From NCBI GenBank assembly GCA_036274055.1, contig DASUGM010000353.1, forward strand, positions 1 to 7,904: DNA of 7,904 nt, given 5' to 3'. Source of the DNA: DASUGM01 sp036274055. GTDB lineage: Bacteria > Acidobacteriota > Vicinamibacteria > Vicinamibacterales > SCN-69-37. Numbering within the stretch: position 1 is the stretch's first letter; each line of letters starts with the position of its first letter. This document shows, in pieces, positions 1 through 6,005 of the stretch. The translations under genes were made by a program, and so were the position numbers. The notes under the pieces are model-generated. The model did not search any database, had not been told where the DNA came from, and saw only the letters and a list, made by a program, of their open reading frames with translations.

Positions 1-30
1 ACGGGTCAGACCCCAAGGGGTCTGACCCGT
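1..30. repeat. Perfect palindrome downstream of the oxidoreductase gene
   Basis: Two 14-base arms (ACGGGTCAGACCCC and its exact reverse complement) are separated by AA. A further GACCCC follows at 35-40. It lies about 20 bases past the stop codon of the minus-strand oxidoreductase, so its transcript would fold into a strong hairpin at the 3' end of that message. There is no T-tract, so a classical intrinsic terminator is not supported. The GGGGTC/GACCCC words resemble the dispersed REP-like palindromes of GC-rich genomes. Membership in such a family is inference. The element begins at the window edge and may continue outside. Confidence 0.75.
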
Positions 31-50
31 GTTTGACCCCGACGGCTTCT

Positions 51-1274
51 TTACAAGTATCGCGCGAAACTGAAGGCGTCGTCTTCGCGGCGGGCGTCGC
101 CCTTGAAATACCGCAACGCCGCCTTCCCCGCCATCCAGGCCAGGGCATCGCCGTGCCAGCCGAACGCCATCGCGAAGAAATGAAACGGGTAGTTGCGGTG
201 CGGGCCGATCCACGGAATCGAGTCGGGCGTCGACACCACCGGCTCCGCCCACCCCCACTCGGCCGGCATTCCTGAGATCGCTGGATAACGCAGCGTCAAC
301 TCGTACATGAGCTGCGCGGTCTTCTGGATCACCGTCTTGTCACGCAGGCGCGCCGGCACACGCTTCGACAGTCCGCCCGCGAACATCGCGCGGTTGTCTG
401 GCATCCACCGCAGCCAACGCCCGTCGGCGCCGAACTCAGTGAGGACCGTATTGCGCGCGCCGGTTTCACGGCGCACCGCCGCGGGCATCGGCGCGGTGAC
501 GACGACGTAGCCGTCCATCTCGGTGACGTGACGCCGCAGTTGGCCGAACAGTGATCCCGGTTCGCCGGTAGCGACGACGATCCCGCGTGTGCGAATCCGT
601 CCATTGGCCAGGACGACATCCGCATACTTGCGCGTGAACGTCGTCTTGCGAACTGACGACTGTTCGAAGATCTTCGCGCCGCCGCCCTCGGCGCTGGCGG
701 CCAGCCCGAGCGCGGCTTTGACCGGATCGAAAGTGTAGGCGTCCGTCAGCCGGATTGCGCCGGCTGAGTCGGTGGACAACGCCGAACGCGCCGCCTGGCT
801 CGATAACCATGGCGTCTCGACACCGGCGGCCCGGCGCAGGACTTGTTCTTTCTTCAGCGCTGCGGCAGCGTCGCCGTCCCTGGCGTTGATCGTCAGCGAC
901 GTGGACTGCAGGTCGCACTTGATGCCGAGCTTCTTCAGCGCCTGCGCGAAGTCACGCGAGCTCTTGCGCGCTTCCTTCCACGCCGTCCGTGCGACCCGGA
1001 TGCCGGCGGCTTTCTCGACGGCGCGAAACCACGCATCGGGTTGCGGCAGCGCCCCGCCCAGGCTTCCCGAGGTCGAGCCGGCGGCCACCCGGTCGGCCTC
1101 GAGCAGGACGACGTCGAGCCCGCCGTGCGCCAGGACGTGAGCAATCGTGCATCCGGTCAGACCGCCGCCGATGACGACCACGTCGGCGCTGCGAACGCCC
1201 TTGAACTTCGAATGGGTGCGGCGGCGGCTGTTTGGAGTGCGATCGGCCCAGAATCGGGCCCCGTAACCGGGCAT
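51..1274 (-). CDS. FAD-dependent oxidoreductase (D-amino-acid oxidase superfamily)
   Basis: The 407-residue protein has an N-terminal Rossmann dinucleotide fold: a hydrophobic strand, then GGGLTG at residues 36-41, and an acidic residue (E59) at the end of the second strand, where it would bind the ribose of FAD. A serine/glycine-rich loop (66-73) follows. The second FAD contact has the form VVATGEPG (233-240). The C-terminal part (about 350-391) has the family's closing pattern, an IPWIGP turn and a Gly-rich FGWHGDALAWMAG segment before a final helix. The family (DAO, as in glycine/sarcosine or gamma-glutamylputrescine oxidases) oxidises amines or amino acids with FAD. The substrate here cannot be read from the sequence. 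The leader PGYGARFWADRTP before the Rossmann strand resembles leaders of related oxidoreductases, which supports the ATG at 1274, although no clear ribosome binding site precedes it. There is no signal peptide or membrane segment, so it is probably cytoplasmic. It appears monocistronic. Confidence 0.88.
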   Translation of the reverse strand: MPGYGARFWADRTPNSRRRTHSKFKGVRSADVVVIGGGLTGCTIAHVLAHGGLDVVLLEADRVAAGSTSGSLGGALPQPDAWFRAVEKAAGIRVARTAWKEARKSSRDFAQALKKLGIKCDLQSTSLTINARDGDAAAALKKEQVLRRAAGVETPWLSSQAARSALSTDSAGAIRLTDAYTFDPVKAALGLAASAEGGGAKIFEQSSVRKTTFTRKYADVVLANGRIRTRGIVVATGEPGSLFGQLRRHVTEMDGYVVVTAPMPAAVRRETGARNTVLTEFGADGRWLRWMPDNRAMFAGGLSKRVPARLRDKTVIQKTAQLMYELTLRYPAISGMPAEWGWAEPVVSTPDSIPWIGPHRNYPFHFFAMAFGWHGDALAWMAGKAALRYFKGDARREDDAFSFARYL

Positions 1275-1296
1275 GGGGGCTCATTCTACCCGCTCA

Positions 1297-1390
1297 GTGC
1301 TGGGTGCCTCGTGCTGGGTGCTTGGTGCGGGTGCTTGGTGCTGGGTGCGGGTGCTTGGTGCTGGGTGCGGGTGCTTGGTGCTGGGTGCCG
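1297..1390. repeat. GTGC-core tandem array A
   Basis: This is an unbroken chain of 14 units of 6-7 bases, each starting with GTGC (GTGCTGG, GTGCCTC, GTGCTTG, GTGCGG, GTGCCG). From 1331 the pattern settles into a 20-base higher-order repeat, GTGCTTGGTGCTGGGTGCGG, with identical copies at 1331-1350 and 1351-1370 and a third with one change at 1371-1390. The array begins 22 bases upstream of the oxidoreductase start. The remaining bases to 1499 hold no gene that I can see. They contain TATCTCGG and a second TCTCGG (about 1419-1439). Confidence 0.9.
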
Positions 1391-1499
1391 TGGGGATTTG
1401 GGACGTACGCAAATCTAGCTATCTCGGGGCGTCTCGGATGTTGCAGTTCTTGCAGCCCCCGGCTGCACATTCAGAGATTCGGCGCCAAACCAGCCCGGC

Positions 1500-1955
1500 A
1501 TGGATCGTGATGCTGACTCCAGCATGTCCGCGCGCCATCACCGAGAACTTGAAGCCTGGCAACTCTCCCACCAGGTTCGACTGAGAATGATCGATCTGGT
1601 CAGCCGGCCGCAGGTCGCGCGCAATTTCGATTTCGTCAACCAGACGGAGACGGCGGCGCGCTCGGCGTGTCGGAACATCGCAGAGGGCTTCTGGCGGTAC
1701 CAACACCCGCAATTCGCTCAGTACTTGAACATCGCGAAGGCATCGCTTGGCGAACTGCTCGACTCCATCGATGAAGCGTTGGCGAGAAACTACGTGACGC
1801 CAGACGAGTACGAATCGCTGAACAAATTGGTCAGCTCGGCGCTGGCCTCGACGACCAGCCTTCACAGGCATGTGTCTACAACGCCAACGCCACCATCGAG
1901 ATCAGCTCGACCAAAACGTCGCAGACCTCCCCGCAAGGATGACGCCGCGAGCTAG
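1500..1955 (+). CDS. Four-helix-bundle protein, S23/23S rRNA intervening-sequence family
   Basis: The 151-residue protein has the family hallmarks: an N-terminal helix with HRELEAWQLSHQV (14-26), the signature R-NIAEGFWRY (58-67, family pattern NIAEG), then the helix YLNIAKASLGELLDSIDEA (75-93) and a last helix around 102-122. The members first described are encoded by intervening sequences in 23S rRNA genes. Many others, including this one, stand alone and have no established function. The related Avd proteins assist diversity-generating retroelements, but no reverse transcriptase is seen here. Residues 126-151 are a Pro/Arg/Lys-rich tail unlike the compact core and may be read-through into flanking sequence. 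A second ATG at 1524 (residue 9) would give a more typical N-terminus; no convincing ribosome binding site decides between them. It is the only plus-strand gene and is bracketed by inverted GTGC arrays. Confidence 0.85.
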   Translation: MDRDADSSMSARHHRELEAWQLSHQVRLRMIDLVSRPQVARNFDFVNQTETAARSACRNIAEGFWRYQHPQFAQYLNIAKASLGELLDSIDEALARNYVTPDEYESLNKLVSSALASTTSLHRHVSTTPTPPSRSARPKRRRPPRKDDAAS

Positions 1956-1971
1956 CTCGGTCCAGACCGAG
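1956..1971 (+). terminator. Stem-loop immediately after the four-helix-bundle gene
   Basis: CTCGGTC and GACCGAG form a perfect 7-bp inverted repeat around CA, beginning on the base after the TAG stop. It is followed by GGGGAAACTTT rather than a T-run, so it may end the transcript or protect its 3' end, but a Rho-independent terminator is not proven. Confidence 0.4.
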
Positions 1972-1983
1972 GGGAAACTTTCG

Positions 1984-2042
1984 CAGCACCAAGCAACCAA
2001 GCACATGCACCAAGCACAAAGCATCAGCACCCAGCATCGAGC
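1984..2042. repeat. GTGC-core tandem array B (inverted relative to array A)
   Basis: On the plus strand this reads as irregular repeats of AGCACC, AAGCA and CAGCACCCAGCATCGAGC, the reverse complement of the GTGCTTGG/GTGCTGGG words of array A. It starts 28 bases after the four-helix-bundle stop and ends 5 bases past the methyltransferase stop. Its last 19 bases (2024-2042) recur exactly at 3041-3059. Confidence 0.8.
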
Positions 2043-2047
2043 GAGGG

Positions 2048-2857
2048 TCATGGCTTGACCGCCACCGTCTCGAGCACCGCGGGCGTCACCATCAGCGTTT
2101 CCGGGGCCGCTTCGCGCGCGAGAAACGCGCGCCAGATTTCGCCGGCCCGCGCCGGCGTGAAGTGGCCCAGCTCGGTGAGTCGATGGAGCCCTGATTCGAC
2201 GAATGCGCGCGGCCATTGCCAGGCAGCCTCGCGCGGTGAGAGCACGTCCATGATCGGCCGCGTCTCACGGACGGCGAAGCCGAGGCCGGCACACCACTGC
2301 GGGATTTCGACGCCGACGTTTGGCTCGCCACCGCTGTCGCGCCAGGTGGCAATCACGGCGCGAACGAACTCATCGAGCTCGCTGGTCTCGGGAGCGAGGC
2401 GCCACTGTCCGTAGTCGAAGTACTCGTGCGAAACGAAAGCGCCGCCGGGCTCGAGCGCCGCGTGAATTTTCGCCAGCAGCCGCTTCGGATCGCTGACGAA
2501 CGCCGCGACCCAGCGGCACCAGACCAGGTCGGCACCGTCGGGCAGGATCACCGCATCGAGGTCGGCCTCCATCGTCGTGATGTTTGTGACGCCGCGACTA
2601 TTCGCGGCCGCTTCCAGGGCCGCGAGAAACCGCTGCGACCGATCGATCGCAATCACGCGTCCGGATGCGCCGACGAGGTCCGCAAGATCAAGCGCGGCGT
2701 AGCCGGGCCCGCAGCCGACGTCGACGACGGTTTGTCCGGCCGCGATGCCGGCGCGACGCCACGCATCGATCGCCCGTGTGCGCCAGACCCGATGCTGAAC
2801 GCCCAGCCGCGCGATCTCCTCGTCGTTCGTGCCCAGGACGTAGTCGTCAGAGGACAT
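2048..2857 (-). CDS. Class I SAM-dependent methyltransferase
   Basis: The 269-residue protein has the class I Rossmann methyltransferase core. Motif I is VVDVGCGPGYAALDLA (44-59), which binds SAM. D72 in VIAIDRS (68-74) is the acidic residue expected at the end of strand 2. EADLDAV (97-103) matches motif II, and the strand DLVWCRWVAAFVSDP (110-124) leads to a post-motif helix and LEPGGAFVSHEYFD (135-148). The start YVLGTNDEEIARL (6-18) is common in stand-alone methyltransferases of this kind. The substrate is unknown: the C-terminal third (150-269) has no motif I can assign, and no neighbouring biosynthetic cluster helps. The ATG at 2857 fits the domain start, but there is no clear ribosome binding site, because array C begins about 15 bases upstream. 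Repeat arrays border the gene on both sides. Probably cytoplasmic. Confidence 0.87.
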   Translation of the reverse strand: MSSDDYVLGTNDEEIARLGVQHRVWRTRAIDAWRRAGIAAGQTVVDVGCGPGYAALDLADLVGASGRVIAIDRSQRFLAALEAAANSRGVTNITTMEADLDAVILPDGADLVWCRWVAAFVSDPKRLLAKIHAALEPGGAFVSHEYFDYGQWRLAPETSELDEFVRAVIATWRDSGGEPNVGVEIPQWCAGLGFAVRETRPIMDVLSPREAAWQWPRAFVESGLHRLTELGHFTPARAGEIWRAFLAREAAPETLMVTPAVLETVAVKP

Positions 2858-2871
2858 AGGGCGTCTGCTCA

Positions 2872-2935
2872 GTGCTGAGTGCTGATGCTTCGTGCCGGGT
2901 GCTGGTGCTTCATGCTTCGTGCGGTGAGCATCTCG
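2872..2935. repeat. GTGC-core tandem array C
   Basis: Degenerate units of the same kind as array A and in the same orientation (GTGCTGA, GTGCTGAT, GCTTC, GTGCCGG, GTGCTTCAT) run up to the methyltransferase start. They are less regular than array A, as if older or more diverged. Confidence 0.75.
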
Positions 2936-2949
2936 ACACTATCCAGCAT

Positions 2950-2961
2950 CGAGATATCTCG
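2950..2961. promoter_or_regulatory. 12-bp perfect palindrome CGAGATATCTCG
   Basis: This lies in the spacer between arrays C and D, about 95 bases upstream of the methyltransferase start. TCTCG occurs four times nearby (2931, 2957, 2963, 2975). It could be an operator or simply part of the repeat cassette. I see no matching -35/-10 pair, so a regulatory role is conjecture. Confidence 0.3.
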
Positions 2962-3000
2962 GTCTCGTGTTGTGTCTCGGAGCCCGCCGCACCAGGCAAC

Positions 3001-3059
3001 TAGCACCGGCACTGAGCACCAAGCATTCAGCACCAAGCATTCAGCACCCAGCATCGAGC
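3001..3059. repeat. GTGC-core tandem array D (inverted relative to array C)
   Basis: The 14-mer AGCACCAAGCATTC is present twice in perfect tandem (3015-3028, 3029-3042). A third divergent copy, AGCACCCAGCATC (3043-3055), follows. A looser copy of the words lies at 3002-3014. The array ends 8 bases past the ada stop codon. Together with array C it forms an inverted pair around a spacer of about 65 bases. Confidence 0.85.
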
Positions 3060-3067
3060 CGACCAGT

Positions 3068-4132
3068 TCACTCCGCCCCCTCCGCGCGAAGCAGGCGTCG
3101 TTTCGTGTCGATGCCCCAGCGATATCCGCCGGCGCTGCCGTCGGCGCCGATGACGCGATGACAGGGCACGACGACCGCGATTGGATTGGTGGCGCAGGCG
3201 CGGGCGACGGCGCGCACGGCGCGCGGCTGGCCGATGGCCCGCGCCACGTCGGCGTACGATCGCGTCTGACCGCGCGGGATGGCGGTGAGCTCGCGCCAGA
3301 CGCGCCATTGAAACGCGGTGCCGCGAATGTCGAGCGGCAGCACGCGCGCCTGCGGCGCGCCGTCGGCAGCGGCGCGCGCCGCCTCCACGAGCGCGCGCAG
3401 GCCGCGCGCCGGCGTCGCGGCGATCTCGGCGAGCGGAAACTCGCGGCGCAACTCCGCCCGCAGCGCGTCGTCCGTGCTCCCGACTTCGACGAAACACAAG
3501 CCTCGCTCGGTCGCGGCGACGAGGATCCGACCAATCGAAGCCCTGGCCGTCAGCCAGTCGATGTGCGCGCCGGCGCCTCCGCGTCCGTACGTGGCGGGCG
3601 TCATGCCAGGAAGCGCGAGCGCGCCGTAGACGCGGCTCGGCGAACCGTAACCGGCCTCATAGACCGCGTCGGTGACGGCGCTGCCGGCGCGCAGCCGTGA
3701 GAGGAATCGGCGGCGCCGGCACGCCGCGACGTAATCACGCGGCGACAGCCCGAGCACCGATCGAAACGCGCGTTGCAACTGAACGGTCGTGGTACCACCA
3801 GCCTTGGCCAGCGAAGCGCTGGTCCAGCGCGCGTCGGGGCGGGCGGCGACAGCCTCGCAAGCGCGCCGGACCCGGGCGAGCGGCGGCGGCCCGGCAATCG
3901 CGCGATCGGGATGACAACGGCGGCACGCGCGAAACCCTCCGGCTTCGGCCATGGCCGGCGCCGGATAGAACTCGACGCGATCGCGGCGAGGCCGGCGGCT
4001 TGGACAAGACGGGCGGCAGTACACGCCGGTTGATTTCACGGCGTAGACGAACAGGCCGTCAGCGTCGTGGTTGCGGTGAGCCACTGCCTGCCACAACACG
4101 TCCGGTCGCGAACTCGAGGTCATGTCGTTCAT
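3068..4132 (-). CDS. ada: Ada: methylphosphotriester/O6-methylguanine-DNA methyltransferase and AraC-type regulator
   Basis: The 354-residue protein has all the parts of E. coli-type Ada. The N-terminal zinc domain has four cysteines, C39, C43, C70 and C73 (YCRPSC and CRRC), matching the E. coli Cys38/42/69/72 spacing; the first accepts methyl groups from phosphotriesters. An AraC-type helix-turn-helix region follows (about 83-183), with LQRAFRSVLGLSPRDYV at 119-135. The C-terminal suicide methyltransferase domain (about 195-350) has the acceptor motif PCHRVIG with C324, preceded by the DNA-binding segment YADVARAIGQPRAVRAVARA (293-312). In the known system, methylated Ada activates repair genes including its own. 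No alkB or alkA is visible here. The ATG at 4132 aligns well with E. coli Ada; another ATG lies three codons downstream. A weak AAGG sits close to the start. It begins 32 bases after the dapE stop on the same strand, so co-transcription with the lysine operon is possible. Confidence 0.95.
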   Translation of the reverse strand: MNDMTSSSRPDVLWQAVAHRNHDADGLFVYAVKSTGVYCRPSCPSRRPRRDRVEFYPAPAMAEAGGFRACRRCHPDRAIAGPPPLARVRRACEAVAARPDARWTSASLAKAGGTTTVQLQRAFRSVLGLSPRDYVAACRRRRFLSRLRAGSAVTDAVYEAGYGSPSRVYGALALPGMTPATYGRGGAGAHIDWLTARASIGRILVAATERGLCFVEVGSTDDALRAELRREFPLAEIAATPARGLRALVEAARAAADGAPQARVLPLDIRGTAFQWRVWRELTAIPRGQTRSYADVARAIGQPRAVRAVARACATNPIAVVVPCHRVIGADGSAGGYRWGIDTKRRLLRAEGAE

Positions 4133-4164
4133 GCCTTCATCGTGCCGGCTTGGCCGAATCCGCG

Positions 4165-5172
4165 CTATCCGGGATGCGACATCAAACTGCGCGCGAGTTC
4201 GGCGTAGAGGTCGACGGCGCGGTGCAGTTCGGCGATTTCGCAGTATTCGTCGGCGGTATGCGCGAGCGTGACCGATCCAGGTCCAAGCAACAGCGGCGCG
4301 CCCCAGTGATTGAGAAATGGAATGTCAGTGGTGAACGAGAACACCGCCGTCTCGAAGCCCGGAACGGTCTTCAGTCGGACCGGCGGGACGATCAGCACGT
4401 CCTCAACGGTGACCAGCGATCCGACGTGCGATTCGATCAACGCCCGCAAGTCCCCGGGCTCGCCGACGGCTCTGAACATGATTTCAGCGTCGGCGTGCGG
4501 CGAAATCACGTTTGGCGCGATGCCGCCGGCGATCAGCCCGGTCGTATAGAACGTCTCGCCGAGATCGGGATCGCTCGGCCAGGCGATCGCGCGAAGCGCG
4601 ATCAGCGCGTCAATCAGCTTGTCGATCGCGGATTCGCCGAGCTCGGGCCGGCTCGAGTGAGCGGCGCGGCCGGCAGCATTGAGCTTGACGCGATAAACGC
4701 CGCGGGTCGCCAGGGCGAGGCGGTTGTCGGTCGGTTCGCCGTTGATCAGGAACTTCGATCCGGGCGCGATCGTGTTGGCGAGCTTGGCGCCTTCACTCCC
4801 CCGCTCCTCGGCGACCACGAACAGCAGGCCGACGTGCGTCAGTCCCTCGTGGCGCAGCCGTTCCGCGGCGGCAATCTGCGCGACCAGCGTGCCTTTGGCG
4901 TCGCACGATCCCCGGCCGTGCAGGCGGCCGTGCTCTTCGCGGCTGCGAAAAAACGGCGGCACGGTGTCGTAATGCGTCGAGAACACGACCGTCGGCGCCG
5001 CCAGCGTCGCCACGATGTTGAAGCGGTCGTGTGCGACCGGTTGTTCGACCACGTGATAGCCGAGTTCGCGCAGCGTCGTGGCGATGAACCGGCCGGCGTC
5101 GCCTTCGCGCCCGGTGGTCGAATCGATGTCGACGAGCTCGCGGGTCAGGCGGATTTGGGTTAGCGGATCCAC
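4165..5172 (-). CDS. dapE: Succinyl-diaminopimelate desuccinylase (M20 metallopeptidase family)
   Basis: The 335-residue protein is a two-zinc M20-family hydrolase. The metal and catalytic residues can all be placed: H67 and D69 in STHYDTVP, bridging D91 in GRGSCDAKG, the catalytic pair E122/E123 in AEERGSEG, E146 in GEPT, and H305 in LAHTADEY. H172 (AHSSRPELGES) lies in the dimerisation domain, about residues 160-270. The relatives ArgE and LysK share these motifs. The DAP operon, and dapD directly upstream, point to N-succinyl-LL-diaminopimelate, which DapE splits into succinate and LL-diaminopimelate. The frame stays open far upstream, but that stretch only shadows dapD. I chose the GTG at 5172 because it has GGAG eight bases upstream, gives a normal family N-terminus, and overlaps the dapD stop by 13 bases, a typical coupled junction. 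Cytoplasmic. The exact substrate is inferred from context. Confidence 0.9.
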   Translation of the reverse strand: MDPLTQIRLTRELVDIDSTTGREGDAGRFIATTLRELGYHVVEQPVAHDRFNIVATLAAPTVVFSTHYDTVPPFFRSREEHGRLHGRGSCDAKGTLVAQIAAAERLRHEGLTHVGLLFVVAEERGSEGAKLANTIAPGSKFLINGEPTDNRLALATRGVYRVKLNAAGRAAHSSRPELGESAIDKLIDALIALRAIAWPSDPDLGETFYTTGLIAGGIAPNVISPHADAEIMFRAVGEPGDLRALIESHVGSLVTVEDVLIVPPVRLKTVPGFETAVFSFTTDIPFLNHWGAPLLLGPGSVTLAHTADEYCEIAELHRAVDLYAELARSLMSHPG

Positions 5173-6005
5173 GTCTCGAGCTCCGTTCGCGTGTCGGTGC
5201 GATCGTCGCGGTACTTCACGATCACCGGTGTCGCCAGGGACAATCCCCATTCCTTGCCGGCGCCCACGCTCACCGCCCGCGCGCCCGGCACGACGACGGC
5301 GCCTTCGGGCACGACCAGCGGCTGGCCAGGCTCCGGTTTGATGATCGCGCCGTTGACCAGATCGTAGATCGGCGTCGATCCGGTCAGCACGGTCCCGGCC
5401 GCGATCACCGCGCGTTTCTTGATCACCGCGCCTTCGTAGATGCCGGTGTTGCCGCCGATCAGCACTTCGTCCTCGACGATCACCGGCATCGCGCCGACCG
5501 GCTCGATCACCCCGCCGATCTGCGCCGCCGCGCTGATGTGGACGTTGCGCCCGACCTGCGCGCACGATCCGACCAGGGCGTGCGAGTCGACGAGCGAACC
5601 TTCGTCGATGAACGCGCCGATGTTCACGTACATCGGCGGCATGCAGACGACGCTGCGGGCGACGTAGGCGCCCTCGCGAATCGTCGATCCGCCGGGCACG
5701 ATGCGGACACCGGCGGCGACGCCGGGCTTCTTCAGGATCATCGTGTCTTTGTCGTAGAACGGCCACTTGCCGTGGTCCGCCGACATGTCGACGGTGTCGC
5801 CGAAGCGGAAGCCGAGCAGGATGCCCTGTTTGACCCACAGGTTGACGCGCCACCCCGATCCCGCCGCCGGGTCAGGTTCGGCCGCCCGGACCTTGCCGTC
5901 GTTCAGCAAGCCGCGGAGTTCGAAGAACGCGTCGCGCGCCGACGCGCGATCGGCGGCGGCGCCCTGCGCGAACAAGCCGCCGATGCGTTCAGCGAGATCG
6001 CTCAT
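5160..6005 (-). CDS. dapD: 2,3,4,5-tetrahydropyridine-2,6-dicarboxylate N-succinyltransferase
   Basis: The 281-residue protein (E. coli DapD has 274) transfers succinyl from succinyl-CoA to tetrahydrodipicolinate. After a helical N-terminal domain (1-90) comes a left-handed beta-helix of hexapeptide repeats (about 100-215). It contains the family's most conserved run: PGGSTIREGAYVARSVVCMP (104-123), YVNIGAFIDEGSLVDSHALV (126-145), GSCAQVGRNVHIS (147-159) and IGGVIEP (163-169). D140 in VDSH and E191 in YEGAV correspond to the proposed catalytic Asp/Glu of the family. The C-terminal strands (230-281) end in ETWIR. The open frame extends upstream to 6116, but those residues overlap dapA and look non-protein-like. 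The ATG at 6005 forms an ATGA overlap with the dapA stop, which explains the lack of its own ribosome binding site. DapD marks the succinylase route rather than the acetylase, dehydrogenase or LL-aminotransferase routes. Confidence 0.95.
   Translation of the reverse strand: MSDLAERIGGLFAQGAAADRASARDAFFELRGLLNDGKVRAAEPDPAAGSGWRVNLWVKQGILLGFRFGDTVDMSADHGKWPFYDKDTMILKKPGVAAGVRIVPGGSTIREGAYVARSVVCMPPMYVNIGAFIDEGSLVDSHALVGSCAQVGRNVHISAAAQIGGVIEPVGAMPVIVEDEVLIGGNTGIYEGAVIKKRAVIAAGTVLTGSTPIYDLVNGAIIKPEPGQPLVVPEGAVVVPGARAVSVGAGKEWGLSLATPVIVKYRDDRTDTRTELETWIR
5181..5184 (-). promoter_or_regulatory. Ribosome binding site for dapE
   Basis: GGAG on the minus strand, eight bases before the GTG at 5172 and inside the dapD coding region. 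It decides the dapE start against the much longer upstream open frame. Confidence 0.6.

Noticed and set aside
1297..1390. CRISPR array
   Set aside because: The units are contiguous 6-7-mers or 20-mers without unique spacers, and there are no cas genes.
1232..1584. Plus-strand frames encoding repeats of Leu-Gly-Ala-Cys-Trp
   Set aside because: They are translations of the GTGC tandem array with no ribosome binding site, and they run into the four-helix-bundle gene out of frame.
1500..1955. Avd accessory gene of a diversity-generating retroelement
   Set aside because: The fold family is related, but there is no reverse transcriptase, template repeat or variable repeat in the window.
2879..3700. 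273-codon plus-strand open frame
   Set aside because: It is antisense to ada and runs through arrays C and D; the product has no motif or plausible composition.
3697..5163. 488-codon plus-strand open frame
   Set aside because: It is antisense to ada and dapE, both of which carry complete catalytic motifs. Its product is Arg/Gly-rich with no recognisable motif, as expected for a GC-rich shadow frame.
5173..5853. Upstream extension of the dapE frame (227 codons)
   Set aside because: It lies inside dapD in another frame, is composed mostly of Arg/Ala/Gly, and the GTG at 5172 with a ribosome binding site explains the real start.
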